Below are positions 27,401 to 31,864 of a DNA stretch of 64,000 nucleotides, one piece after another (the stretch's first letter is position 1; the number at the start of each line of letters is the position of its first letter). This DNA is from Blastobasis lacticolella (lineage: Eukaryota > Arthropoda > Insecta > Lepidoptera > Blastobasidae), in the NCBI GenBank assembly GCA_905147135.1, contig LR990049.1, forward strand, positions 20,167,428-20,231,427, given 5' to 3'. The notes under the pieces were generated by a model. It worked only from the letters and a program-made list of their open reading frames with translations, was not told where the DNA came from and did not search any database. A program made the translations under genes and the position numbers.

Positions 27401-29147
27401 ATTTCTTGCTGGCTCTTGCACGGACTGAGGCCGATATATTTAATTTTCTTTTTATTAATTTTACTTAACTTGTTTAGACTTTTTACTTTTCATTTATTTG
27501 GGGATCGATTGCTTTAGACAAATACACAGATGATTATGTGATTGTAAAGACGGTTCAAGTAAAAATTGTGAGATAGCAACCCTAGTCCGGCGCCATTTTG
27601 CGCGGCCGCAGCCTCCATTAGACGCGGTTACGGGCAGAGGTAAACGGGGTCACCTGCGCTGCGATGCACTTATTCATATCCCCTTCTACTAATTACCAAG
27701 CTTTAAAACTACTCCAATTACCGTTTAATGTTTTATGGAGCTGTTTATTTCCCGCGCAGTACGCGAAAATGTGACTCTAGGTAGGTAATAAAAATGTAGT
27801 GACTCTTGGCAGAGCCGAGTGGATTGTAACGAACTCGTCGGAAGATTTACGGAGGTGCTCAACCTCATTCCGATCAGAATAATGTCGTTTGATTGCGGCC
27901 TTTCAGAGGCACTTGGCACAATGCAATTTGCCGTCCCCGTTATAGCCGAGGCAATATTTCACTGCGAGCGCGGAGGTAAACAAATAAACCGGAGGAAAAT
28001 TGCACAAAGCTAATGTCAGTCAAAGGCTCGTCGGGGATTCCATTACGTTGCGCGACGACAATCGCGGTAATTCCGACTCGAATTGCGTTACGTCGCTGTG
28101 ACGCTGCCCCGCCGTGCTGCGATTGCGCGGCTCCAGCGCGCTTTGGAACGCGTCACGGTAATATTGTCGTTTCGTCAAATTGGCCGTAAATTGGAAAAGT
28201 TTTGGCAACAAATTAGAATAGTGGAGTCCGGAATATGACTCATTCGGCTAACTTCCCGACTGTGTTTTTAGATTAGGTACTGAATTAATTGTGGTAAAAT
28301 TTAGATGTTATTTCCTGATAGGTACCAATCGGCTGGCTCTTCATTTACTGCATACAGAGTATATCAAGTAGAGTAACTCATTTCGAGTTTGATAACACTT
28401 TTTGTTATGTCTTATACCAGGGGTATCGCCAATGCTTTGCCCATCTCTATAACATGTTGCTCTGGCAGCAAAAAGGCAAAGCCCTTCCATTGCCAAAGCC
28501 ACGGAGTCCCAAATCCCCACCCCATGGAGCACGTCAAATTTTACTTACCGGCAGGAACACAATACTATTTAAAATACTTCTTCTATTATCGTTCTCTAAT
28601 CCAGAGTGAACTGTTTATACTTTCACAATTTGCACGCGGCTAGCTTCTCTCAAGATAACAGCAAAAATGACTTATTCAACCATGTCTATCCATCCATCCA
28701 TATGCTCCACCTTCCGCCGCATCCCTTCATCGGCTTCAAAGAATGTAAGTGCAGTAGGTGCCTAGGAAAGGATTTAGGTAGCAGTAACTAACTGACTTAC
28801 CTAGTTGGCTGCAGCACGCACGATTACCAGCGGCGCATGCACTTCCAACCGCAGCCGCAATGTATCTCGTGAAAAAGTGTAGATGAGAATGGTAGGAGAG
28901 TGTAGGTGGTAGTAACCAACTGACCTGCGTAGCTGGCTGCAGCACGACCACCAGCGGCGCATGCACGTCCAACCGCAGCCGCAATGTGTCGCGTCCAAGC
29001 GCGTTGTGCGCGCGACACGCAAAGCGGCCGGCGTCGGCGGCAGTGACGCGCCGCACCCACAGCGCGGGGCCGGACACGGACCAGCGCCCCTCGCCGTCTC
29101 CGTCGCGGATCTCGCGGAGCGACCCGCCGGCGCTCTCGCGGTACCAC
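311..29147 (-). CDS. Dscam-like: Dscam-family cell adhesion receptor, partial (Ig3 end through FN4, 20 exons)
   Basis: Dscam proteins are neuronal surface receptors of the Ig superfamily that act by homophilic binding in axon guidance and self-avoidance. Exons, 5' to 3': 29147-28925, 21383-21137, 20785-20632, 19056-18905, 18556-18466, 17673-17507, 14839-14694, 14352-14217, 10955-10836, 8542-8366, 7754-7610, 7138-6990, 6411-6204, 5341-5196, 4121-3953, 3326-3178, 2727-2581, 1820-1668, 1158-1029, 480-311. Each is bounded by AG and GT, and phases match at all 19 internal junctions, giving 3179 nt of continuous frame. Domain order and inter-domain phrases (for example TWLK, EFWVSAATAVGEG, GYKLIY) follow the Dscam pattern Ig1-9/FN1-4/Ig10/FN5-6. 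Ig7 is one constitutive exon pair, so this is a paralogue of the Dscam2-4 type rather than hypervariable Dscam1; which paralogue is not settled. The start, Ig1-2, the membrane segment and the tail lie outside the recognised exons. Exons are much richer in GC than introns. Confidence 0.93.
481..1028. other. Intron, no feature recognised
   Basis: AT-rich intron between the two FN4 exons. I see no repeat shared with other parts of the window and no host exon. Confidence 0.6.
1029..1158 (-). CDS. Dscam-like: Dscam-like exon: FN4 first part
   Basis: Encodes VPSAPQKIKALAFSSDS, VLVSWLPPLHPNGVITHYTV (SW.PP..PNG.IT.Y as in Dscam FN4) and ends YYREAG. Donor GCAG|GTGAGG, phase 2. Confidence 0.94.
1420..1462 (-). 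pseudogene. Relic fragment of the FN3 second-part exon end
   Basis: The plus strand carries acacccatcc, a gap, then atgcagtagacgg, matching cacacccatccc...atgcagtagacgg at 1647-1694, the 3' end of exon 1668-1820 plus adjacent intron. Some bases between are deleted. It has no intact splice site. Confidence 0.6.
1668..1820 (-). CDS. Dscam-like: Dscam-like exon: FN3 second part
   Basis: Encodes EASEVKRVATTDTYLHALRK, HANYSVRVLAFTAAGDGARS (the L.KYTNY...VLA.T..GDG pattern of Dscam FN3) and ends YCMTEED. Donor GACG|GTTAGT. A relic of its 3' end sits at about 1420-1462. Confidence 0.93.
1985..2490 (+). repeat. Non-LTR-type dispersed repeat, family I
   Basis: Contains the blocks cactgcaggacttcgggcct, cccttagtcgcctcttacga and ggaagagatggggtggtgct, which recur degenerated at 17275-17503 and 33300-33520. 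These blocks are familiar from dispersed lepidopteran retroposons. It fills most of the intron between the two FN3-domain exons. Confidence 0.65.
2581..2727 (-). CDS. Dscam-like: Dscam-like exon: FN3 first part
   Basis: Encodes VPEAAPRRLECAALSSSSMR, ASWAPPPPDSHAGLIQGYKL (FN3 tryptophan, then GLIQGYK as in Dscam FN3) and ends VNTQH. Donor CATG|GTAGGG, phase 1. Confidence 0.93.
2960..3165 (+). mobile_element. 5'-truncated non-LTR retrotransposon end, family B
   Basis: The frame reads RRFERTFLVRTITIWNNLPD then FKRYLRGG, the decayed C-terminal end of a non-LTR reverse transcriptase ORF (the W-N-x-L-P motif), followed by the 3' tail shared with families A and B. It lies in the intron next to the FN2 second-part exon. 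Confidence 0.7.
3178..3326 (-). CDS. Dscam-like: Dscam-like exon: FN2 second part
   Basis: Encodes RTLTVNGWSATEVSLSG, LRKFTRYEVRVRAFNGVAAG (FN3 L..FT.Y.V.V.AFN pattern) and ends TATTLEGG. Donor GGCG|GTCAGT. A relic of the first part of this exon lies just upstream at 3405-3440. Confidence 0.94.
3405..3440 (-). pseudogene. Relic fragment of the FN2 second-part exon
   Basis: This stretch repeats bases about 3282-3318 of the exon (acacctccgt, gccgaccaccc, caccgt) with substitutions and short deletions that break the frame. It lies in the intron directly upstream of that exon. Confidence 0.6.
3811..3917. promoter_or_regulatory. Cluster of GGTCA-type half-sites in intron
   Basis: Five imperfect repeats of a GACCC-x-GGTCAA block: tgacccgggtcaag (3811), ttgacccaggtcaag (3847), agaccccggtcaaa (3865), ccaggtcaag (3881) and ttaacccggctcaaa (3901). 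TGACC/GGTCA half-sites are the core of nuclear-receptor binding sites. That these are bound is inference; a small degenerate tandem repeat would look the same. Confidence 0.4.
3953..4121 (-). CDS. Dscam-like: Dscam-like exon: FN2 first part
   Basis: Encodes APSEAPTNVHVSPGG, ELVAGWRAPMRGAWHGELLG (FN3 tryptophan and the W.GE.LGY turn of Dscam FN2) and YSVTCTELG, ending WNSS. Acceptor cccccAG, donor CCAG|GTGGGT, phase 2. It was identified by homology and phase. Confidence 0.91.
4836..4880 (-). pseudogene. Relic fragment of the FN1 second-part exon
   Basis: The minus strand reads NAIDATLYTDPVIA then a stop, against NAIDASLYTEPVVV in the real exon 5196-5341. About 40 bases match. There is no donor at the expected place, so it looks like a dead partial duplicate. 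Confidence 0.7.
5196..5341 (-). CDS. Dscam-like: Dscam-like exon: FN1 second part
   Basis: Encodes LTKKGDVHYEAVVGELRPHT, AYMLRVAAVNAIDASLY (FN3 F-strand pattern L.P.T.Y...V.A.N) and ends KTQEEG. Donor GAAG|GTGAGA. A relic of part of this exon lies in the next intron at 4836-4880. Confidence 0.94.
5930..6175 (+). mobile_element. 5'-truncated non-LTR retrotransposon end, family B (degraded)
   Basis: Reads FLPRMTTIWNE, then frameshifted remnants of the FPLDYDMG...FKR region, ending in tcctcgggtgttgcgg and ccatcaggcgacccgctcgc. This is the family B 3' end, strongly decayed, in the intron ahead of the FN1 second-part exon. Confidence 0.6.
6204..6411 (-). CDS. Dscam-like: Dscam-like exon: FN1 first part
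   Basis: Encodes EKPDAPQSLSVTEITSRTVR, LSWSQGFDGNAPLAAFRVQR (the fibronectin type III tryptophan and the GNAPL turn typical of Dscam FN1) and ends HKAVV. The donor CGT|GTGAGT is fixed by phase 2 and the next exon's first base. Confidence 0.93.
6514..6602. repeat. Perfect 20-bp inverted repeat with 49-nt spacer
   Basis: 6514-6533 (ttaagccgggtccgctgcgc) is exactly complementary to 6583-6602. It may be the ends of a very short inverted-repeat element or a hairpin in the intron between Ig9 and FN1. Confidence 0.75.
6990..7138 (-). CDS. Dscam-like: Dscam-like exon: Ig9 second half
   Basis: Encodes RLSISEAKTDSGLRSQLYIS, RQDSGVYKCQAVNAYG (second cysteine) and ends IYLSVQG. It is visibly less GC-rich than the other exons. 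Donor CAAG|GTGAGA, phase 1. Confidence 0.93.
7139..7609. other. Intron within Ig9, no feature recognised
   Basis: AT-rich intron. I see nothing shared with other parts of the window. Confidence 0.6.
7610..7754 (-). CDS. Dscam-like: Dscam-like exon: Ig9 first half
   Basis: Encodes EPARFESTSHNVSARRGAAA, TLACDVRGDSPI (first cysteine) and RVQWAHNMHPIDLN (core tryptophan). The phrases ARRG, GD.PI and W..N match Dscam Ig9. Acceptor is a C-rich tract ending ccccAG; donor TATAG|GTGAGG; phase 2 out. Confidence 0.93.
7775..8350. repeat. Mosaic of decayed repeat tails in intron
   Basis: Includes a family A/B-type tail (aggcaaacaggatcctgatgg, ggtacctgatggaaagtg), a gcaggggtaggcagagacta block around 8118 related to a stretch near 18710, and a ggagttacttccccagtcg block near 8300 that recurs by 31520. 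Boundaries are unclear. Confidence 0.5.
8366..8542 (-). CDS. Dscam-like: Dscam-like exon: Ig8 second half
   Basis: Encodes GTPEHAPLVSLGGRFQQLSNG, then YDEGRYTCRAENGV (second cysteine), ending VFLAVNG. Donor AACG|GTGGGT. Its acceptor lies about ten bases from the 3' end of a non-LTR repeat (8553-8900) in the same orientation. Confidence 0.92.
8553..8900 (-). mobile_element. 5'-truncated non-LTR retrotransposon 3' end, family G
   Basis: The minus strand ends ggttgcc(tg), gaaagagaccgc, aaggccgcc, ataaagtgttta. The same tail occurs at 21515-21660 and, as a fragment, at 31078-31115. The sense-strand AATAAA near 8570 lies in the same orientation as the Dscam-like gene, just upstream of exon 8366-8542. 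Confidence 0.65.
9180..9775 (-). mobile_element. Dispersed repeat with aaacggccaagtgcg-type end, family H
   Basis: It runs from ggtaccgtgcgttcgaaaaa through gtgcgtccgtccgtctgtta and aaactactggaccgattat to ggaacccttcgtg...cacttggccggc. These are recognisable lepidopteran retroposon blocks. A shorter copy in opposite orientation is at 57940-58010. It lies in the Ig8 intron. Confidence 0.6.
9985..10165. repeat. RTE-like repeat tail, family F
   Basis: Contains tataaaacaaagtcg, ttaaagcggttt, gagccattcaaaaggaagat and aaaaagggtaggttaggt. The family recurs at 36930, 42650, 45520, 49222, 52885, 56950 and 63900. Confidence 0.55.
10836..10955 (-). CDS. Dscam-like: Dscam-like exon: Ig8 first half
   Basis: A 120-nt exon encoding VSPKWVVEPRDEAVLAG, AALHCRTTG (first cysteine) and QVTWLKQR (core tryptophan), the Dscam Ig8 entry pattern (.P.W..EP.D). 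Donor AGAG|GTTAGT. It is isolated between introns of 2.3 and 3.3 kb and stands out as a GC-rich block. Confidence 0.93.
10956..14216. other. Intron between Ig7 and Ig8, mostly unrecognised
   Basis: A 3.3-kb AT-rich intron. Short phrases such as aaactactgaacgagattat (12309) suggest retroposon debris, but no element could be delimited and no exon was recognised. Open frames here, for example 13251-13640, show no family resemblance. Confidence 0.55.
14217..14352 (-). CDS. Dscam-like: Dscam-like exon: Ig7 second half
   Basis: Encodes VEERGADFFSNLVFKEV and RHSGQYTCVASNSA (second cysteine), ending ELVVKG. It enters in phase 0 and leaves in phase 1 at AAAG|GTAACA. It is less GC-rich than most exons of this gene. 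Confidence 0.93.
14694..14839 (-). CDS. Dscam-like: Dscam-like exon: Ig7 first half
   Basis: Encodes PPEIEPFSFSSNLQEG, AQVSCSVTSG (first cysteine) and HFTWLKDNGPI (core tryptophan). In Dscam1 and Dscam2 the Ig7 exon is alternatively spliced. Here I see one copy, split into two half-domain exons, and no second Ig7-like exon nearby. It ends in phase 0 at TTGCAG|GTAGGT. Confidence 0.92.
14840..16340. other. Intron between Ig6 and Ig7, upper part
   Basis: No exon recognised. Around 15700-15780 and 16080-16150 there are short runs of a gcggat / atccgc hexamer (atatccgcatccgcatccgc), a simple-sequence feature of insect retroposon debris. Confidence 0.5.
16343..16636. repeat. Family A repeat with inverted tails at both ends
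   Basis: The left end (tttatgtcatacggtaggca, then aacaggcaagcgggccac) is the inverse of the right end (ggcccgcttgcctgtttgct, then taccgtatgacatgaaaa). The body matches family A copies at 28405, 31243, 35990 and 50067, which have the tail at one end only. The inverted pair is probably a second tail inserted in the opposite direction. Confidence 0.65.
17275..17503 (+). mobile_element. Family I retroposon end abutting a splice donor
   Basis: Contains cccttagtcgctcatcacga, ggaagagatggggtggtgct and the tail aataaagtgttaaataaata with four TAAA-type units. The tail runs to within a few bases of the donor of exon 17507-17673. Confidence 0.65.
17507..17673 (-). CDS. Dscam-like: Dscam-like exon: Ig6 second half
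   Basis: Encodes SSVKWERDGRP (core tryptophan) and HGGAYACAVTG (second cysteine), ending IQLVVS. The donor is A|GTTAGT, weaker than the GTGAGT used by several neighbours. A repeat ending in TAAA units abuts this donor (17275-17503). Confidence 0.91.
17801..17876. repeat. Imperfect inverted repeat
   Basis: Left arm gttgcttttcgga...cgggggcg and right arm cgcccgcttttccgaaaagcagc pair over about 20 bases with small mismatches. It may be a short palindromic element. Confidence 0.45.
17890..18000. repeat. Dispersed repeat fragment shared with 43250-43350
   Basis: Shared blocks: ggaaagcggcccac / ggaaagcggatgg, aaggggagcgaatgtgatgc / aaggggagcagatgcagtgc, ccggcttttaag / ccggcttttgag. Family unknown. 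Confidence 0.5.
18466..18556 (-). CDS. Dscam-like: Dscam-like exon: Ig6 first half
   Basis: A 91-nt exon, too short to stand out as an open frame. It encodes GPPYIRSVGPIRAVAGREL and ILHCPYYGYPI (first cysteine). Phase 1 in, phase 2 out, bounded by tttgcAG and CAG|GTAAAT. It is confirmed by exact phase agreement with both neighbours and by the PYIR...AVAG.EL pattern of Dscam Ig6. Confidence 0.92.
18905..19056 (-). CDS. Dscam-like: Dscam-like exon: Ig5 second half
   Basis: Encodes YSIEQFTTRNSEVVSYLNIS and EDGGLYTCKAANTLG, with the second Ig cysteine, ending LNIYG. This closely follows the Dscam Ig5 pattern (VVSYLNI...DGGLY.C). Donor TATG|GTGAGT, phase 1. Confidence 0.94.
19205..19445. repeat. 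Decayed retroposon tails with a small palindrome
   Basis: Contains cggtgactgcttaccatcag and tttgccacctgtgtggtata, matching 52090-52200, then a 12-bp inverted repeat (atcactgcctat ... ataggcagtgat, about 19376-19406), then a family A/B tail phrase. Confidence 0.5.
19790..20220 (-). mobile_element. Non-LTR 3' end with TTGACAT motifs, family K
   Basis: On the minus strand this ends in a ttgagtttgagttt microsatellite and carries ATGTCAA (TTGACAT on minus) at 20012, 20091 and 20141. It shares the aagtaggccggccagcg block with 50285-50440. It resembles the 3' UTR of the element at 59515-63430. Confidence 0.55.
20385..20610. repeat. Dispersed repeat, family L
   Basis: Contains cgctacgaaaagtcaaaact, gcaggccaacg-type phrases (aggcagaccaacgttatgtg) and ttgtactcgatgacata. 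Related copies are at 37900-38115 and 44825-44930. Confidence 0.5.
20632..20785 (-). CDS. Dscam-like: Dscam-like exon: Ig5 first half
   Basis: Begins in the codon shared with Ig4 and reads DTAPELMYTFIEQ, then VTLKCSAVG (first cysteine) and FAWALDGQPL (core tryptophan). Acceptor is a C/T tract ending cgcAG; donor is CACCG|GTGAGT. It enters in phase 1 and leaves in phase 2. Confidence 0.93.
20826..20960 (+). mobile_element. tRNA-headed SINE, family C, head fragment
   Basis: Carries taagcgagaggtatcgagt, tttgatccc (a box B-like GGTTCGANTCC derivative) and ttctgagttatgtaagtaga, the head and early body of the SINE seen in full at 56112-56460. Confidence 0.6.
21137..21383 (-). CDS. Dscam-like: Dscam-like exon: complete Ig4
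   Basis: One exon carries a whole Ig domain: AVLNCSWSG (first cysteine), VEWLHDG (core tryptophan) and DAGVYQCLARN (second cysteine), ending in EVRLGG. It enters in phase 0 and leaves in phase 1 (TTGGAG|GTGAG). The intron in front of it is 7.5 kb, the longest between recognised exons. Confidence 0.94.
21515..21660 (-). mobile_element. Non-LTR 3' end, family G
   Basis: Shares taaacactttattgctca, gtaacaaggaacacatatga and ggcaacctttacagaaattg with 8553-8690. Sense of the element is minus. It lies just upstream of exon 21137-21383 in gene orientation. Confidence 0.65.
21690..21850. repeat. AT-rich low-complexity tract
   Basis: Irregular repeats of atatatgatg / gatgattaaa units, including atataatatatgatgg. 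Simple sequence only. Confidence 0.6.
21945..22175 (+). mobile_element. 5S rRNA-derived SINE, copy 1
   Basis: Contains aactggatgggtgaccgttt (21965), which matches the internal promoter box C region of 5S rRNA (TTGGATGGGTGACCG), then a body with ctggcgatcctgtgactgat and agtctcgggacccgattggg that aligns with the copy at 48990-49190. Confidence 0.65.
22311..22385 (-). repeat. Family A/B tail fragment
   Basis: Reads tttttttatgccgcacggta, aggcaagcgagccacctgat and aaagtggtcacc: the poly(A)-bearing tail of family A/B in minus orientation, with no body. Confidence 0.6.
22645..22815 (+). mobile_element. tRNA-headed SINE, family D, copy 1
   Basis: Carries gagtggttcag, then ccaggttcgattctcggctg (box B, GGTTCGATTC) and gcagaaattgaaaa, then ctttgcttactttggggcta. 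The same order occurs at 43540 and 47510. Part of the head between boxes A and B is deleted here. Confidence 0.65.
23760..24175 (+). mobile_element. Non-LTR 3' UTR rich in TTGACAT, family K
   Basis: Six exact TTGACAT motifs at 23795, 23832, 23941, 23951, 23974 and 23994, plus near matches. It ends at an AAATC microsatellite (aaatcaaatcaaatc near 24160). I found no coding remnant upstream, so this is probably a 5'-truncated insertion. Confidence 0.6.
24186..24420 (-). mobile_element. tRNA-headed SINE, family C, tail part
   Basis: Contains ggtccgccttgaccacgaac, gatcaggtaattacagtgga and gattggatcatggttacaca, the 3' body of family C. The tRNA head is missing. Confidence 0.65.
24430..25660. other. 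Intron between Ig3 and Ig4, unresolved middle part
   Basis: No exon recognised. 24960-25015 (gagcagacagcccacctgg) resembles 10725-10745. 25021-25392 holds an unexplained open frame of 123 codons on plus and 84 on minus with no recognisable motif. It may be retroposon sequence, but I cannot place it. Confidence 0.4.
25732..26045. mobile_element. Two family B retrotransposon ends in opposite orientations
   Basis: 25734-25755 is a minus-oriented tail. 25757-25850 reads plus (cgcattggtagcgcccctgg ... gtataacaaaaaaataaata). 25853-26045 is a minus-oriented copy whose translation gives a decayed version of the end at 26820-27245. This suggests nested or inverted insertion. Confidence 0.6.
26820..27245 (-). 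mobile_element. 5'-truncated non-LTR retrotransposon end, family B (best copy)
   Basis: The minus strand encodes RRFERTFLARTIRMWNELPA, TVFPLDYDMGAFKRYIRGLF and RGGQRI, the C-terminal end of a non-LTR reverse transcriptase ORF, then a short 3' UTR (gtggcccgcttgcctgtttg, tctgccgtataacac) and a poly(A) run at 26821-26830 (read as T). It is truncated at the 5' side. Confidence 0.75.
27540..28220. other. Repeat-poor, CpG-rich intronic stretch
   Basis: Compared with its surroundings this stretch is richer in CpG (for example gcgcggccgcag, gttacgtcgctgtgacgctg, gattgcgcggctccagcgcg) and holds none of the repeat families seen elsewhere. I see no exon. It may be conserved regulatory DNA of the long Ig3-Ig4 intron; that is inference. 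Confidence 0.35.
28405..28570 (-). repeat. Family A repeat without tail
   Basis: Contains gggtatcgccaatgctttgc, cataacatgttgctctggca, ccccaccccatggagcacgt and ccggcaggaacacaatacta, the family A body. The poly(A)-bearing tail is absent. Confidence 0.65.
28774..28897 (-). pseudogene. Tandem partial copy of the Ig3 exon end plus intron
   Basis: 28797-28868 repeats the last 70 or so bases of the Ig3 exon (28925-28995) with point changes and a small indel. The similarity continues into intron sequence on the low side, giving a unit of about 124 bp. The copy carries its own donor, TAG|GTAAGT, which is closer to consensus than the real exon's CAG|GTCAGT. Using it would extend the frame without a stop but exit in phase 1, whereas the next exon enters in phase 0, so it would break the frame. 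Confidence 0.8.
28925..29147 (-). CDS. Dscam-like: Dscam-like exon: Ig3 C-terminal part plus Ig3-Ig4 linker
   Basis: Encodes WYRES, a core-strand tryptophan region, then DAGRFACRAHN (the second Ig cysteine with the D-x-G-x-Y/F-x-C motif) and ends LQPATQ, the linker expected before Ig4. The first base completes a codon begun in an unseen upstream exon; it ends in phase 0 at CAG|GTCAG. The 3' part of this exon and its flanking intron are duplicated directly downstream (28774-28897). Confidence 0.92.
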
Positions 29148-29339
29148 CTGGGGGACAAGGAAAGAAATAAGGTGAGAAATATCATCATCAGACTCACAAA
29201 TTCGCAGAATTCTACTAAGACTCGAATCGATGGATTCAGCAGCACCATATCATCGGCATAACTGATGTTGTTTACACAGACACCTTCACGTAACAACCAA
29301 TATTTTGAAGATATATACAGATTGAAGATAAAAACAATC

Positions 29340-29705
29340 ATCTTTGCGTTAATGTCCCGGTTGTGCTCTCGCGTGCGAGAGCCCGGGGTCCGCCTTGACC
29401 ATGGTGCAGGATTTGGCTGATCAGGTAATTACAGTGAGGGAACCGCCATTTGAGTTTCGTGACCCTGCTACCAGGGGAACCCGACCAGACTGGATCATGG
29501 TTACACTTCAGTCGTTCGAATGTTCAGGTTTAATTGCGATGATATCCCTCATCGTAAGAGCGTCGGTTAATATTCAACTAGTGTACGAGTACATAACTCA
29601 GAAAAGAGTCATTGGTACATGGCCGCAGTGGGATTCCAAACATGTACCTCCCGCATACGAGTTGGATACCTCAAGCACTCGGCCATCGACGCGCCCGGTT
29701 GTAGA
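29340..29705 (-). mobile_element. tRNA-headed SINE, family C, near-complete
   Basis: The head is at the high end on minus: gatggccgagtgcttgaggt (box A), acgagttgg-type anticodon arm, then a box B-like tttggaatccc. The body ends at gttgtgctctcgcgtgcgag and cattaacgc. Copies are at 24186, 52235, 53540-54530, 56112 and 20826. Confidence 0.7.
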
Positions 29706-29709
29706 TAAT

Positions 29710-31075
29710 AAACGTATTAAAAATTACCCGGCACTATAATAAGCACATAAATACACCCAGCTCGGAGCAAAATAGACGAGTTTAATCTTTAGCAAACTAA
29801 AGACAAATTGATACCTGGAAGTCTAAGAGATAGCTCTCAGAATGTTGTTTGAGGACCTCTTTGTTCCGAAGCTGGCATTTCCGGCTCGAGAAGCGGAAGG
29901 AAATATCCATTGTTACACTGCAGCCGAGTGGCCGGGTCACTCGAGACTGGCCGGATTACCATGATAAACATTACAAATTTAATAGAAATTGCTACAGGAA
30001 TTCTGTAGCCTTTAGGGGACAAAAGTTTTCTTTGTTATTAGATGCCACTACCTAGCTCATGCCGTAGCCAGAGAACATATTGATAAAACGAGAATATAAG
30101 ACCTATTCACTCCCGAGAAAATCCATACAAGTCCGTGCAATACTATTGGCGACATTGTCGAGTAAACATAAAAAATACACTAAATTACACGTTTATAATA
30201 TTTATAGTATGGAATTACGTTTGACCTCAATATCCGGGCGGAAAATAGCTGTCGGGCGAAGATGGAACGCTTACGAAGATGCTTACTCACCGTAGCCTTA
30301 ACGCCTAAGTTACAAGTCTCCGGAAAAACAGACACGTGACGGGCGACCCACGCTATGAATACATTAAAGAACCCGTCCAGGCGAATGATCAAGGGTACGG
30401 TGGGTCAGAGGAGGTGTCAAAATGGCTAAATGTGCCACAAAAAGTTTGAGGAATTGCACGACCTAATTCCGCCGGCCCCTTTCCGCCTTCGGGCACAAGA
30501 TGCGGACAGACCGCCCTTTAGTAGACAATATAGACTAAACTTTATTTGGACCAACCAGGACCAACACATCAAGTGTAAAACAAACGAGGCGTGTATGTCG
30601 TAAATATACCAGCAATCCGCAGGGAGCGCCCGAGATAGACCTTTCTAATGCGTAGAGCTTGTTTCCTGAACATTATAATCCAGAAAGGGATTTTCAAAAT
30701 CTTGGCGAATAAAAATGAGGGCGGTTGTTTTAAAAACAAAACTAGGCTTATTAATCGTAGACTAATTTATTTTAACATCAAATTTAAGGAGATATAAAAG
30801 CTTTAGCTCTCGTATGCACGAAACTCAGATAAATTAATTAGGCAGCGAAATGAATTAAAAAGACGAAAAAAAAGCAAACACGTCCCAGGAATTTTCATAA
30901 TTTGCTCCATTATGATGAGCCAACAAAGAAACGGCCGGTAAATTGCCGGCCGGCTTAATTCCGAAAGTAATTTCTTCATTAATGTTTGTATTTCGTGCGG
31001 CGCTCCGGAGCGGCCGAGTTTGCGAGGGGATAATGTATCATCAGATGCTCAGTTTGAAGTTTTTTCACAGGCGAT
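29710..31075. other. Repeat-poor stretch without recognised gene
   Basis: No repeat family of this window and no Ig-type exon was found. The Dscam-like gene should have upstream exons at higher coordinates, so this may be intron; that is inference. Confidence 0.45.
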
Positions 31076-31077
31076 TG

Positions 31078-31480
31078 GTGGATAGATAGATAAATAAACA
31101 CTTTATAGCTCTTACGGTAACAATATATTCGAGTGAATATAAATTAAATTCTTGATAACAAGGGTATGCATGTGTTCGTAATAATGTACAAGTTTTACCT
31201 TGATACCAACTCTGAAATTATCTAAGAAAGAAATCAGCTATTTTTTTTTTATGTCATACGTTAGGCAAACAGGCAAGCGGGCCACCTGATGGAAAGTGGT
31301 CACCACTGCCTATAGACATTAGCAACACCAAGAGTATCGCTAATGCGTTGCCTACCTCTATAACACGTTGCACTGGCAGCAAAAGGCAAATGCCACTCCA
31401 CTGCCAAAGCCACGGTTCACCATATCCCCACCCCATGGAGCACTGGAAACCTTACTCACCGGCAGAAATACAATACTATT
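31078..31480 (-). repeat. Family G tail fragment followed by a family A copy
   Basis: 31078-31115 (gatagataaataaacacttt) is a family G end. 31243-31480 is a family A copy beginning with a T-run, atgtcatacgttaggcaaac and aagtggtcaccactgcctat, and ending ccggcagaaatacaatacta. Sense is minus. Confidence 0.65.
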
Positions 31481-31864
31481 TAAAAGAGTATTATTAAGCT
31501 GCGATATTCTGTAAGGTGGAGGTACTTCCCCAGTCGGGCAGCTATTTACAATAGAATAGAAAGGTTATATTACTATCAAAGACGCCACGTCACGACGATT
31601 GATCTCGGTCAACTTTGCTTCGCCAACGATATTAGGAAGCACACACTAGTGGCGAGCTAGAATAAAAAGGCTTCGAAATTAAAAGTCGGAAGAGATTGGT
31701 GTGAGTAGTCAGAGTCATACTGACTAGTCAATGGCTGAAATGTTAAATTATGTCAATCAACCTGTGTTTAATTAATCAGATTGCTCTGACTGAGTAAGTA
31801 TGTAGGGGAAGTGGACTGTGGCCAAATAACAACATCGGTATAGTATTTACATTTAGCACCCTCA

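Noticed and set aside
28736..29341. 201-codon minus frame as one continuous protein
   Set aside because: Only 28925-29147 is the Ig3 exon. The parts either side are intron and a duplicated exon end in another frame, and clear AG and GT borders delimit the exon.
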